From NCBI GenBank assembly GCA_014529385.2, contig CM043971.1:57604709-57668708 (forward strand): a DNA stretch of 64,000 bases. The letters run 5' to 3'. Source of the DNA: Adiantum capillus-veneris. Lineage: Eukaryota; Streptophyta; Polypodiopsida; Polypodiales; Pteridaceae. Numbering within the stretch: the stretch's first letter is position 1; the number at the start of each line of letters is the position of its first letter. The notes beneath the pieces are model-generated. The model was not told the origin of the DNA. It saw nothing but the letters and a program-made list of their open reading frames with translations, and did not search any database. This document shows positions 1-10,806 of this stretch, one piece after another. A program made the translations under genes and the position numbers.

Positions 1-302
1 TTGGGGGGGGGAATTTGACATTTTGAAGTTAGTATATGTTTTGGAACAGTTTTGGAGGCAAATGAGTCAATTTTGATACTTTTTTAAAAAAATTGTTTTT
101 TAGGGTTTTTAAGCCTGCGCATTTTTTCTTTTGGGGGGGTCCCTCCCCCTTTTATGACACCTCTTTCCCCCTTTTAACCCCCCCCCCCCCCCCCCCCAAG
201 CCTCCCTCCCCCCATTTTCTAAGAACCAAGCATTGAAGAGGGAGACAATTAGGCTGCACCCCTACCATTCCTCCCCCTCTAGGTGATATCCCAAGAGCCC
301 TC
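1..302. other. Low-complexity DNA, no gene
   Basis: G and C homopolymer tracts (a 20-C run at about 178-197) and T-rich stretches. The minus-strand gag relic to the right loses similarity here, so this marks its broken edge. I see no gene. Confidence 0.6.
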
Positions 303-1004
303 TCAGTGGTTCTCCCTTAAGCCTTCACTCATCAAAAAGGCCCAAGGAGAGTCCATATTTTTCCTAATGACTTTGTCAGTGGCACCAAAGGTGCCATTTG
401 AGAAAAGAGATACTCTTTCCTCCCTCTTTGAACTTATTGAGCTTTTCTGATCTTTGCCATGCAAGGTATGACTTGCGATCTCCTCTCCTCTTGATTTCTC
501 TAGAAGAATAGCCATATCTTTCATTGGGAGAGGAGGAAGGTGAAGAAAAAGGAGAAGAGGGTGACCTCTTTCTTGACCTTTTCTTCCTTTGTTTCCTCTC
601 TTCCCTTTTGGAGTGACGAGGAGAAGGACTGTGTATTGACCGTTTCCTCATGAGAGGAGTTGGCAATCGTTTAGACCACTGTCTCTGTGGGCCCACATCT
701 TCAGAGGAGTTTAGAGATTCATTACTTTCTTGTTCTTTGGATTCCTCCTCTCGTATGGGAGAGAGTCTTCTTTTGGGGGTCTCATCAAGAGGCGTGCTAA
801 GCTCTCTCGCCTCTTGGAGAGGAAGGGAAATCCCATAAGCACAAAGTTGTTGAGTAACTTCGACTTGCAAAGTAGGGTTGCCCATAGCTTGATGCAGCCT
901 AGTAACAAGATAATTGATAAACATGGGGGCATACGCATTAACACCTCATGTGCAAAATCAAAGTTATCAATGTGCATTCTACTCTCTTGGTTATTGTCAG
1001 CCAT
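303..1004 (-). pseudogene. Broken Ty3/gypsy Gag (element A)
   Basis: Retrotransposon Gag relic read on the minus strand. A start Met at 1004-1002 opens a peptide beginning MADNNQES. Coding then moves to a second frame near 930, runs through a Ser/Arg/Lys-rich tract (about 510-620, RSRKRSPSSPF), and moves to a third frame near 400, where GTFGATDKV appears. The same residues partly appear in the second frame, which supports two frameshifts in one ancestral ORF. No zinc knuckle, protease or RT follows; coding stops near 303. It lies just downstream (minus sense) of a leader whose primer site is at 6619-6630, so it is the gag of an element now split by a copia insertion. Gag identity is inferred from context and composition. 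Confidence 0.55.
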
Positions 1005-1222
1005 GCTAATTATACTTATTTGTTTACTTAGTGTATTCTTTGGCAATTCAAAATCTTAGTTGCTACTCCTCTTAGCCTTTGAAAATAAGAACTTAAATAT
1101 CTACACCCACATCTCGAATTGATTAATTATAGAGAGTAGTGGGGTGGATCTAACATAGCAGAGTTGTCGAGGGATAGCTCCTTGCAGACTCCTTATGGCT
1201 CAATAAAGTCGTAGGCAAGTCT
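1005..1222 (-). other. Leader of element A, distal part
   Basis: Non-coding DNA between the gag start of element A and the copia insertion. On the other side of the insertion the leader continues at 6447-6618 and reaches a primer-binding site. Confidence 0.5.
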
Positions 1223-1227
1223 AAAAA

Positions 1228-1549
1228 TGTAAAGAATGAGGATGCAAGAGAGCTACACAAGACAAGCACAAAGCACACAGAGATGGAAAGCTTCTTCTTC
1301 TTCTTCACAGAAAAGAGAGTACAAAATGACTAAGTGCTAAAACTGAAAAGTAGCACATATGTACATGCGGTCACTAAGTGTGAACTCGCTAGAAGCGTAC
1401 TAGGCTGGCACTATAAGTGTAGTCCAGCTGTAGAATCACTGGCAGAGATCCTCCGTGTCGGTCACCTAACACGCCAGTGAGTAAATGCCGTAAGCGGCCA
1501 AGACCCGTAGTGGATGCCAGCTCAAGGTGTAGAGCTCGACATCTCAACA
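1228..1549 (-). repeat. 3' LTR of copia 1
   Basis: 322 bp, in minus sense TGTTGAGATG...TTCTTTACA. The pol ORF runs a few codons into it and stops at 1522. It matches 6120-6441 except for about three substitutions. Confidence 0.95.
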
Positions 1550-4500
1550 CTCCCCCTCGAGCTCTGCATGTCGCAGAGTCCAAGCATAGTCCGGAAACGT
1601 CGAAGCTTCTCAGCTCCGAGGGCCTTGGTAAAGATATCCGCTATCTGCTCCTCTGTGCTGACGTAGACCAAGTCGATGTCGCCTGCCAACACTCGCTCTC
1701 GAACGTAGTGGTAATGGACCTCTATGTGTTTGGTCCTAGCATGGAACACTGGGTTCCTAGCCAACTGCATGCTGCTGAGGTTGTCACAATGAATGACAAT
1801 CTGCTGGTCCACCTGCACTCCCAAGTCCTCAAGTAATGTGCGTAGCCAAGCTACCTCGCACGCCGCAACTGCTGCACCTCTGTACTCGGCCTCTGTACTC
1901 GATAAAGCAACCGTAGGCTGCTTTTTGCTGCTCCAAGTAACAGCAACACTCCCAAAAGAGAACATGAAGCCACTCGTAGATCTCCTATCAACAATGCTAC
2001 CTGCCCAATCTGCATCTGTATACCCATACAATGCTAATGGTGCATCTGCTGCATAGAACAATGCGTAGTCAAGAGTCCCTTGCACATACCTAAGTGTGCG
2101 TCGTACTCCATCCAAATGTGGCTTCCTCGGAAGCTGCATGAACTGACTCTCCAAGCCTACTGTGTAGCTCAAGTCTGGCCTTGTGATAGTCAAGTAGATT
2201 AGACTACCCACCATCTTCCTGTACATATTGACATCCTCAACAACATCACCCTTCTCTGCACTCAGCTTTGCATTCACATCCAAGGGAATGGAAATCGGCT
2301 TACAATCAGCCATACCATACTTTGACAACATGTCCAAAGCATATTGTCTCTGTGACAGCCATACACCCTCTGGAGTCCTGATCACCTCAATGCCAAGAAA
2401 GTAGCGCAACTCGCCCAAATCTTTCATTTCAAACTCCTGTTTGAGAAGACCCTTCACATGGTCAATCTCCATAGCATTGTCACCAACAATAATAAGGTCA
2501 TCTACATATATGGTAATGACCACAATCCCCACATCACTCTCACGTACATAGAGTGAATGATCAGCATGAGCTCTCCTAAAACCAATACTGACAAGATACT
2601 TGGGAATCCTGTCATACCATGCTCTAGAGCCCTGCTTCAACCCATACAAAGCTTTGAGAAGTCTGCATACATAATCTGGGTAACCTGGATCGACATAACC
2701 AGGTGGCTGATCCATATACACTTCCTCTTGCAACTCACCATTCAAGAAGGCATTCTTTACATCCATTTGATGCATAATCCATCCTCTAGATGCAGCCACT
2801 GCTATGACAGCTCTCACAGTCGTCATCTTTGCCACTGGAGCAAAGGTCTCCTTATAGTCTATGCCATACGTCTGTGCATAACCCTTTGCGACCAGCCTTG
2901 CCTTGTGACGCTCAATGTTACCATCAGCCTTATGCTTAGTTTTATACACCCATTTACAGCCAATAGCTTTCTTGCCACTTGGCAATGGCACCAACTCCCA
3001 TGTGTCATTTGCTTCCAATGCAGCCATCTCTTCATTCATTGCATCATCCCAATGCACATTTCCAACTGCATCCTCAAAACATGTGGGCTCCACATCCTGT
3101 ATCACCATAGCCATGTAGGCTTGGTGATGCGCTAGATACCCATCATAAGTCAATTTCTGAACTGGATTTCTGACTCTATTAGATCTGCGCGGTCCTTGGT
3201 CACTCCTTTGCCCTCTAGCATCTTCTTGTACTTTCCTTACACCAGGTGTCCTGACAGCCGGAATTCCAAATTCCTCATCAAGACTTTGTTCAGAACCATC
3301 TGAATCCATGTCTACATGTGAAAAACCTGATGATGCATCAACCATAAAGGGAGGTTCATCAACCTTTTCCTTTCCTTTTCGTGATACATTCCGTGTACCT
3401 GTTGGTGGAGTAACCTGCGTACGTAGTCTACCATTCCATGGTTTCTCAACAAAGCCACGAGAAGAGGACTCTTGTGGTCCACTCAAAACCTGTGACTGTG
3501 GCCTCACATTTTGTACAACCACATCATCTTTTACATCAGCCCCAATAGTGCCATGTGCATTACTGTACCAGCTGCTCATCTCATCAAAGACTACATCTCT
3601 GCTCACTCGTAATTCTCGTGTAGTAGGATTGTAGCACCTGTACCCCTTTTGTTCAAGGGAATATCCCACAAGAATACATTTCTCTGCTTTAGGATCCAAT
3701 TTCCTACGCAACTCATCTGGTACATGCACGTAAGCTATGCAGCCAAACACTTTCAAGTGTGCCAAATCAGGCTTTGTACCTGTAAACGTTTCCTCAGGTG
3801 TTACATCATGCACCGCAGCTGTAGGTGTCCTGTTCATAATGTACACAGCTGTATTTACAGCTTCAGCCCAGAAATGATGAGGCATGTTCTTCTCATTCAT
3901 CAATGCACGTGCAACCTCTGCAATGTGCCTGTTTTTCCTTTCTGCGACCCCATTCTGCTGTGGAGTATATCTGCATGTAAACTGCCTGTGTATACCATGC
4001 ATTCGCAGAAAATCTGTAAAATCATTGGAGAAGTACTCTCCCCCTCCATCTGACCTCAATGTCTTGATTTGCATATCTGTCTCCTTCTCAATCATGACTT
4101 TGAAGTCTTGAAAGTGACCAAACACTTCACTTTTGTTACACATGAAGTAGACCCATACTTTCCTTGTATGGTCATCAATGAAAGAGACATAATACCTGCA
4201 ACCATGTATACTTGCAGTATCGGTTGGACCCCAAACATCTGTGTTCACCACCTCAAGTGGCCTTTTACATACATTGCGCTCATGTGGAAATGAGCCCTTT
4301 GACTGTTTTCCAAACTGGCATGCTGCACACACTTTATGCATACCATCCACCTTGAATTTGGGCAAACCTTTTACAATCTGTTTTGATTGCATGCTACGCA
4401 ATCTCTGCTCATTGACATGGCCAATGCGTTTGTGCCAAATGTCAACATCAGCCACAACACCTGTGCCCTGTGCAAATAATGCAGCTTTTACCTCAGGCAT

Positions 4501-4626
4501 GTCTACATTCAGCGTAAACATTCTGCCCACACATTTGCCCTCTGTGATCAGCTTACAACCATTCTGGAAATCTTCTACATAACAGCCATTTGGATTGAAG
4601 CGAACCTGCAAACCCTGCTCAACCAT
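1522..4626 (-). CDS. copia Pol: integrase, reverse transcriptase, RNase H
   Basis: Uninterrupted 1034-codon frame. In order: pre-integrase zinc site (H65, H70, C100, C103, in WHKRIGH and CAAC), integrase core with D130 (NTDVWG), D193 (RSDGGGEY) and E229 (TPQQNGVAER), giving the D,D-35-E spacing; copia RT with QMDVKNAFLNGELQEEVYM and the catalytic YVDD in TIYVDDLIIVGD; RNase H with TDADWAG, SSTEAEY and HCDN; then TKHIEVHYHYVRE near the end. All catalytic residues I can check are present. It is in the same frame as the gag ORF, with only the stop at 4690-4692 between, so it was one polyprotein. The listed start (4626) is simply the first Met; coding similarity begins directly after the stop. 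It acts in cytoplasmic particles and at integration. Confidence 0.93.
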   Translation of the reverse strand: MVEQGLQVRFNPNGCYVEDFQNGCKLITEGKCVGRMFTLNVDMPEVKAALFAQGTGVVADVDIWHKRIGHVNEQRLRSMQSKQIVKGLPKFKVDGMHKVCAACQFGKQSKGSFPHERNVCKRPLEVVNTDVWGPTDTASIHGCRYYVSFIDDHTRKVWVYFMCNKSEVFGHFQDFKVMIEKETDMQIKTLRSDGGGEYFSNDFTDFLRMHGIHRQFTCRYTPQQNGVAERKNRHIAEVARALMNEKNMPHHFWAEAVNTAVYIMNRTPTAAVHDVTPEETFTGTKPDLAHLKVFGCIAYVHVPDELRRKLDPKAEKCILVGYSLEQKGYRCYNPTTRELRVSRDVVFDEMSSWYSNAHGTIGADVKDDVVVQNVRPQSQVLSGPQESSSRGFVEKPWNGRLRTQVTPPTGTRNVSRKGKEKVDEPPFMVDASSGFSHVDMDSDGSEQSLDEEFGIPAVRTPGVRKVQEDARGQRSDQGPRRSNRVRNPVQKLTYDGYLAHHQAYMAMVIQDVEPTCFEDAVGNVHWDDAMNEEMAALEANDTWELVPLPSGKKAIGCKWVYKTKHKADGNIERHKARLVAKGYAQTYGIDYKETFAPVAKMTTVRAVIAVAASRGWIMHQMDVKNAFLNGELQEEVYMDQPPGYVDPGYPDYVCRLLKALYGLKQGSRAWYDRIPKYLVSIGFRRAHADHSLYVRESDVGIVVITIYVDDLIIVGDNAMEIDHVKGLLKQEFEMKDLGELRYFLGIEVIRTPEGVWLSQRQYALDMLSKYGMADCKPISIPLDVNAKLSAEKGDVVEDVNMYRKMVGSLIYLTITRPDLSYTVGLESQFMQLPRKPHLDGVRRTLRYVQGTLDYALFYAADAPLALYGYTDADWAGSIVDRRSTSGFMFSFGSVAVTWSSKKQPTVALSSTEAEYRGAAVAACEVAWLRTLLEDLGVQVDQQIVIHCDNLSSMQLARNPVFHARTKHIEVHYHYVRERVLAGDIDLVYVSTEEQIADIFTKALGAEKLRRFRTMLGLCDMQSSRGSVEMSSSTP
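1550..1560 (-). other. Polypurine tract of copia 1
   Basis: In minus sense CGAGGGGGAG lies directly before the 3' LTR, as expected for the plus-strand primer. Confidence 0.8.
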
Positions 4627-4689
4627 TTGTCCAACAGAAACAAGATTCTTTGTAATGTTTGGGACATGAAGTACATCTGCTAAGTACTT

Positions 4690-5871
4690 TTATTTCCCAC
4701 TCTTTGTATTTAGAGGTATGTCCCCTACATGAGCAATGGGGTGAGTTGTATCATCTCCTGTCTGCACATAGCCTGACACATCTGGTTTGCGCATATCTCT
4801 AAACCACTCTCCACGAGACGTCATGTGATTAGAGGCACCTGAATCCACATACCAAACATCATCTTGGGTGGAATTCTCTGCAGTCATTGTATTCATTACA
4901 TGCTGCATAACAAACATGCGCTCGTTTTTGCTGTCATCTGCATCTCTGCTAGTAGATGCATAGTTGCCCTGTTCTCTCTTTCTAGTTGCTTTTCCCTTTG
5001 GACAGTCACGTGACATGTGACCTCTTTCACCACAAGTCCAACATTCTCTACTATCTGGAGTATGTTGCTGCCTGCTTGATCCTGCACCACGACCTCTTTG
5101 ACTCCCCCTGCCTTGAGACTGGTTTCCCCTGCCACCTGTATTGTTTTGATTTGATTGACCTTCCAGAAATTGGCCCCTGCAACCCCTTGGGCCTCGACCA
5201 CGACCTCTACCTCTACCTCTGTTGGAGTTAGAATAGAAGGCCTGTTCAGAATTATTTCTGCCATGAGAAGAAGATGTGTCAAGGTTCTTCTCCTCAAGAA
5301 TAAGCATAGAAATCAAATCTTGGAACACGGGGATGTCGTCTCTTGTATTCATGGAAGACCTAAAATGTACATACTCATCTCCTAGACCATCCAAGCATGC
5401 ACGGACAATGTCATCGTCTTCCACTGAGACTTTAATAGATCCAAGAGCCTCAATGATACTCTTGATCTTCAAGGCATAATCATTGATTGAGAGGTTGTTC
5501 CTCTTAACCTGATTTAGCTCCGACTTTAGTTGAAGCTTCCTGGCCTTGGTGTTCACCTCGAACACTCTGCCTAAGTTTCTCCATGCAATGGCGGGGGTTT
5601 CAGCATCCTGTAGATAGCCCATCATGCCATCTGTGATGCTCATAGACAACCAATACATCACTTTTCTCTGGCCTTGTTGCCAGTCCCTCAAAGCTTTCCT
5701 TTGTTCTGCTGTAGCATTTGCCTCGGGAATCTCTGGTTCCTTTTCATTGTCTCCTTCTACATAGTCCCAATAACCTTTTCCTTTTAGGAAATTTGTTATT
5801 CTGAACTTCCATGCAGGGTAGTTATTTTTCTCAAGCTTCTCAGTAACAATCTGACTGAAACCGTCAGACAT
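4690..5871 (-). CDS. copia Gag plus start of protease
   Basis: 393 codons from a Met at 5871. Residues 1-200 form a copia-type Gag (WKFRITNFLKGKGYWDYVEG near the start). Residues 218-262 are RGRGRG-rich. A CCHC zinc knuckle lies at 277-290 (CWTCGERGHMSRDC) and the aspartic-protease active site at 343-347 (DSGAS). The protease domain is cut by TAA at 4690-4692; the same frame continues through the stop into Pol. The simplest reading is a single CAA-to-TAA change, but readthrough to set the Gag:Pol ratio cannot be excluded from sequence. Confidence 0.9.
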   Translation of the reverse strand: MSDGFSQIVTEKLEKNNYPAWKFRITNFLKGKGYWDYVEGDNEKEPEIPEANATAEQRKALRDWQQGQRKVMYWLSMSITDGMMGYLQDAETPAIAWRNLGRVFEVNTKARKLQLKSELNQVKRNNLSINDYALKIKSIIEALGSIKVSVEDDDIVRACLDGLGDEYVHFRSSMNTRDDIPVFQDLISMLILEEKNLDTSSSHGRNNSEQAFYSNSNRGRGRGRGRGPRGCRGQFLEGQSNQNNTGGRGNQSQGRGSQRGRGAGSSRQQHTPDSRECWTCGERGHMSRDCPKGKATRKREQGNYASTSRDADDSKNERMFVMQHVMNTMTAENSTQDDVWYVDSGASNHMTSRGEWFRDMRKPDVSGYVQTGDDTTHPIAHVGDIPLNTKSGK

Positions 5872-6106
5872 CTTGAAGCACTAAGACAAAATAGCTGCAA
5901 TCTACAAAAACTTGCAAATCTGTTGAACCTGCTATTGTGGTTCCTGTAACGCTTTCTACACTCAACGAGTGTCCACAATCAAGCGTACATACAACCACTG
6001 TACTTGTACAGTAAATCTCTGTATACTGCACTTTGGAGACCTGTTCAGAAACTTGTGCGAAGGGATTGTGATGCTCTTGCTCTCTTAGCCTCTCTTGCCT
6101 GCACCA

Positions 6107-6119
6107 GGCTCTGATACCA
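6107..6119 (-). other. Primer-binding site of copia 1
   Basis: In minus sense TGGTATCAGAGCC, the usual plant initiator-Met tRNA primer complement, directly abutting the 5' LTR. Confidence 0.92.
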
Positions 6120-6441
6120 TGTAAAGAATGAGGATGCAAGAGAGCTACACAAGACAAGCACAAAGCACACAGAGATGGAAAGCTTCTTCTTCTTCTTCAC
6201 AGAAAAGAGAGTACAAAATGACTAAGTGATAAAACTGAAAAGTAGCACATATGTACATGCGGTCACTAAGTGTGAACTCGCTAGAAGCGTACTAGGCTGA
6301 CACTATAAGTGTAGTCCAGCTGTAGAATCACTGGCAGAGATCCTCCGTGTCGGTCACCTAACGCGCCAGTGAGTAAATGCCGTAAGCGGCCAAGACCCGT
6401 AGTGGATGCCAGCTCAAGGTGTAGAGCTCGACATCTCAACA
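6120..6441 (-). repeat. 5' LTR of copia 1
   Basis: 322 bp, partner of 1228-1549. Together with the primer site on its left it fixes the element's minus orientation. Confidence 0.95.
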
Positions 6442-6446
6442 AAAAA

Positions 6447-6618
6447 GACCCCATTATTAAGACCAAAGCTCCCGAGGTGTGCACCATATCCCACATAGTG
6501 GGCTCAATAAAACCGATAATAGATCCCAATCCCACTTACCCTAATATTATTAACAAAATCAACCATTAATAGGCTACTTAAGGACCTATCTTCTTAAGAA
6601 AGAAAAGAAAAACCAAAT
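6447..6618 (-). other. Leader of element A, proximal part
   Basis: Non-coding. With 1005-1222 it forms a leader of about 390 bp between the primer site and gag of element A once copia 1 is removed. Confidence 0.5.
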
Positions 6619-6630
6619 GCTCTGATACCA
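6619..6630 (-). other. Primer-binding site of element A
   Basis: In minus sense TGGTATCAGAGC, a Met-type primer site not attached to copia 1. It shows a second minus-strand LTR element here, with its 5' LTR immediately to the right, beginning TGTAATGG in plus sense at 6632. Confidence 0.75.
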
Positions 6631-6631
6631 A

Positions 6632-6902
6632 TGTAATGGAAATGGCTTATGAACTTTGAGAATAGTAAAATTAAGAGAATTAAAGTGAGCATTTTTGTGA
6701 GATTACTTTGAGAGCATAGAGGGTGAATTTAATTGATGGTAGCAACATGAACATAGTACTTAATTAACTTGGCATGAACAATACTTTTGCAAGAGAGAGA
6801 GTAGAACCTGACAATAGTTAAGGACCGGATTTATTTGGAGCCGGCCCCCCCTCCAAAAGACGTTTGTATTATAGATTCTCCCATCAAGAAAGACTTGTTA
6901 CA
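6632..6902 (-). repeat. Start of 5' LTR of element A, far end uncertain
   Basis: The LTR must begin at about 6632 next to the primer site. The right end is not determined because its partner lies outside the window. TTACA at 6898-6902 would give a 271-bp LTR with TGTAA...TTACA ends, and CAACACGGGG-type ends near 7990 are another option. Confidence 0.35.
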
Positions 6903-7358
6903 ATACAATCTTTGTGTTCCGTGTGACCTTGGTGATGCTATGAAGATGGAAAGCTTCATGCATCACGAGCTTAACATAAACTTTGGAAAAAGAATTAACT
7001 ATTCCAAGCCTTAGTCCCAAGGCCTCAAACACCTTCGAAGGTGGAGAGAGCTAGCGGGGAATGAGAGTAGGGAAGATGAAGAAGAATCATCCATAGGAGA
7101 AGGAAAAAGTTCCTCACTTATCATCACTCTTCTTGCTTAGCATAGCATAATAGCATAGTAATGAAGATGAAAAATATGGAAAGCTTAAGCATTGAAGCAT
7201 GGCTCTTGGTTGGATTTGCATTCCATAGCCAATAGTGTTGGTGTAGGCTCTCCACTTCTCAACAAGCTTGGAGAAGAATATGGAGCTCTTACAAAATAAG
7301 AGAATGTGTGTGTGTGTGTGTGTGGGTGAGTGTACCCCCCTCTCATGCTTGGTTCACA

Positions 7359-7427
<69 letters not shown>

Positions 7428-8805
7428 TTATTTAATTATTTCATTTGGACATGTGCTCTTTTTTTTCTCTTTGAGAGAAAGAACTTGATTATTTATTTTT
7501 ATGTATCTAAATTCTCATTGGATCCCTTTAAAACCTATCCAGTAACATTCAAGCACATCATGAGGGCCACATGTGGAGGATCATTTGAACATGTGTATTT
7601 TATGCTTATTAAGGCATTTGGTTTGAATTAAATACTTCAAACACTTAGTCAAACAAGCATGGAAACATTGATGGCTCTTGAGAGTTTATCTATAAAATGA
7701 ACACTTCAAGAACCTTAGTCATTTAAGCATGCGAGAAACACCTCAAGCTTTTGGGCAAGGTTCCCACTAGCACTTAGCAAGCCAACTAGCACCTCATGCT
7801 TGGGTAGGATTCCCACCTCAAGGTCAGTTCTAGCTTGCCTAAGGTCAAGGTCAAAGGAATTTTGAACACTAAATTTTGGAGGTCTTTAATGAAGATAACC
7901 CTAAGGTATTTAAGCTCCATTAGGTAGAATTTCTCTTTAATAGGCCATTTGTCATTTGGACCCCTTTAACCTTGGCCCCGTGTTGAGACAGATCCATAAG
8001 CACATGTCTATATTCTAACCCTTGTTCTCGTTTATTCTCCCACATTAAATGATCAGTTTAATATGAGAAAATAAATTGGGTTGGTTAGATATTAGATTTT
8101 ATGACACTTGAAATTGGTTGGCAACATATGTGAGCTAGTACATAAATGCACCAAAGCAATAGTGACACTAGGATGGGGAGAAGCAACTAGATATTTCAAG
8201 GACTCTATAACCCATTGATCCCCTTGGCTCTCCAAAGTGGGAAGTGTGGAGTATTGAATCCATCCTAGAGTGTTATTCGCGGAAGTCAATAACAAAGGCC
8301 TCACTCACTTGAACCAATTTAGGGACCAAGATAACACACAATGGGAAGATGCAGATTAGCTAGCTACCCAGTTCAATCTCAACAAAATTAAACATATACT
8401 CATCAATAGATCCGTTGAATGTCTTAGTATTGTTCCTATGCCAATTTGTGAAGCCGAGTTTGATTGGAATTCCTGGCATTATCCCCTGAACAAAACTTTT
8501 CCAAACTGCAAACTAAGGAAATCTATTGCAAACTTATATTCAAAACAGATTGGCTTACCCCATTCAGTAAACAATGGTAGAAGCACTATCAAGAATCCTC
8601 ATGGGCATCAAAAGCAAGCAATATAGGGTACCTCTCAGTGGCCCCCAATTGTGAAGATCTTCCTATGGAAGTGCTATGGGGGGGTATTTGAATCAAGTTC
8701 AAGATAGCAACCCAAGAGATAGGCTCTAATAGACAATCAAGGTGCAAATTGACTAATAAAAATCCATTTCACTTGCTCCAAAACTGTCCAACTACAAAAG
8801 GCTTA
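6903..8805. other. Anonymous DNA with GT and CT microsatellites
   Basis: No gene recognised. A short GT run lies at about 7304-7324 and a 60-bp CT run at about 7363-7424. Open frames across the CT run are artefacts of the repeat. Confidence 0.6.
7363..7424. repeat. CT microsatellite
   Basis: About 30 uninterrupted CT dinucleotides. Confidence 0.95.
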
Positions 8806-9971
8806 GTAGAAAAATTATGTAAATGGATACAAAAGTCCTAGAAGATCTTGTTCTTCAAGGAAGACCTAATGTTAGAGGCTAGGTTTGTAAGAATCAAGCC
8901 ATCCTAGTCTGCACACAAGTTGTCTGCTTCTACTACTTCAACCAAGCTTGGAAGGCTAGGAACCGATGTACCTTTGAAAATAACACTCAACAGCCAGCTT
9001 CAAAGATATTAATTAAGAAACCAAGGAAGAAATAATCTCTTTTGGAAAACATAGGAACTCTTAAGAATGGAGTAAAGCAATCAAAGCCACCTTGAGTTTG
9101 GCATCGTCTAGTCATTAGAATGTAACTACCTAGGCAGATCTTGTTTTTCAAGGACTTTGTAGACCCAAACCATGTTTATGGTCCCTCAAGGCACTTGACC
9201 TGCTTAAGGATATTTGTATATTCCTTTTTGGGTTAATATAACTCATCCACTCATGATTTTGAGTATGAAAAAAAACACAATTTTTTGCCATTAAAAAAAG
9301 TATGTAACATGATGCAATTTTTTTGGTGCTTGCAGAGAGTGCATGAATGATAGCTTTTCTCTTAGTGAGAGTGGGACCTACTTTGCAGGTAGAAAAATTA
9401 TGTAAATGGATACAAAAGTCCTAGAAGATCTTGTTCTTCAAGGAAGACCTAATGTTAGAGGCTAGGTTTGTAAGAATCAAGCCGTCCTAGTCTGCACACA
9501 AGTTGTCTGCTTCTACTACTTCAACCAAGCTTGGAAGGCTAGGAACCGATGTACCTTTGAAAATAACACTCAATAGCCAGCTTCAAAGATATTACTTAAG
9601 AAACCAAGGAAGAAATAATCTCTTTTGGAAAACATAGGAACTCTTAAGAATGGAGTAAAGCAATCAAAGCCACCTTGAGTTTGGCATCGCCTAGTCATCA
9701 GAATGTAACTACCTAGGCAGATCTTGTTTTTCAAGGACTTTGTAGACCCAAACCATGTTTATGGTCCCTCAAGGCACTTGACCTGCTTAAGGATATTTGT
9801 ATATTCCTTTTTGGGTTAATATAACTCATCCACTCACGATTTTGAGTATGAAAAAAAACACAATTTTTTGCCATTAAAAAAATTATGTAACATGATGCAA
9901 TTTTTTTGGTGCTTGCAGAGAGTGCATGAATGATAGCTTTTCTCTTAGTGAGAGTGGGACCTACTTTGCAG
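8806..9971. repeat. 583-bp direct tandem duplication
   Basis: Copy 1 is 8806-9388, copy 2 is 9389-9971. They begin GTAGAAAAATTATG (copy 2 follows directly on copy 1) and end TACTTTGCAG. By eye they differ at only a handful of bases, so the duplication is recent. No conserved protein seen in either copy. Confidence 0.93.
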
Positions 9972-10805
9972 GTGGTTGGAGGTGTCCTCAGGGGGAGCCT
10001 TGGAAATATTTGTCCTCTCTCCTAGGAAATTTCATCACACCATGCATTTTTGCATATGGGTGCGGTGACAATCCCCCCTTTACTTTGGAGGGAAACTTAC
10101 CATTGGAGGTTTTGTTGGTCATGCTTAGTTTTGACTTGCTTTTTCTGGCTACTAGTAGAGGATGAGGGTTTGTCGCTGCCCCATGGTGGCTTTTAAGTTC
10201 TCCAGATCATGTTTGGGTAGGGGATGGGTGACTCATGGACTTGGTTTGACGTGCATGAGCATATTGTTTTGGCTAGTTGGGCAAGTGTGGTGGGGTGGCA
10301 ACTCTCTAGACTTCGTGGCTCGCATAATTTACCCGCACGATTGTTGTTCTTGGTTCAATTATTGCTTGATCTCGAGTGTGGATATTGAGAATCATTGATC
10401 TCGTGGTTTCTCAAGTTTGCAAGTGGTGATTGGTATCGTATTTTGTATTTTCCATATTGCTAGCCATTCTGGGCATCTCTTGCTTTGATTGAGTGTGTCA
10501 GTTGTGGTGGTAATATTTATGGTCATGCTCGACTGTGTGTTTTTGTAATGAGTTTTTGGATTTCCTATAAAAAACTCTTTCCTATGGACTCATAAGTGGA
10601 TGGTTGTAGATCCGTAGCTTGGTGTGAGTAGGGTTATGTATGTTATTCTTTTTGCTTTCTAATAATTTATTGCTGATAATGAGTGAGTATTGCTAGAAAA
10701 AAAGAACTTTTTGATGTTCTTCAATGTTCGTAGTGCTCTAAAAGTAACATTTCAATATGCCAAAAAGTTGAAAATGGAAGTTGGCATGTAGCTTGTAAAG
10801 CATTT

Positions 10806-10806
<1 letters not shown>
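9972..10806. other. Anonymous DNA, no gene recognised
   Basis: Two open frames of 78-79 codons (9926-10165, 10162-10398) show no motif I recognise and no support as genes. Confidence 0.5.

Larger units (their letters stand above)
1228..6441 (-). mobile_element. Complete Ty1/copia retrotransposon (copia 1)
   Basis: A 5.2-kb element with all structural parts: identical-length 322-bp LTRs (1228-1549, 6120-6441) beginning TG and ending CA, a polypurine tract next to the 3' LTR, a Met-type primer site next to the 5' LTR, and gag-PR-INT-RT-RH in the copia order. It is flanked by AAAAA on both sides (1223-1227, 6442-6446), the expected 5-bp target duplication, though a homopolymer is weak evidence alone. 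By hand I count three differences between the LTRs, so the insertion is young. One in-frame stop at 4690-4692 is the only break seen in gag-pol. It sits in the leader of element A. Confidence 0.93.

Noticed and set aside
6619-6630. tRNA gene or fragment
   Set aside because: Only the 3'-end complement is present; it is a retrotransposon primer site. The same holds at 6107, 14859, 26647, 45832 and 58506.
7308-7631. 107-codon open frame across the CT repeat
   Set aside because: Poly-Ser-Leu from a CT microsatellite; no start context or motif.
9926-10398. Two overlapping 78-79 codon ORFs as real genes
   Set aside because: No motif, no homolog I recognise, one begins inside the 583-bp duplication; likely chance.
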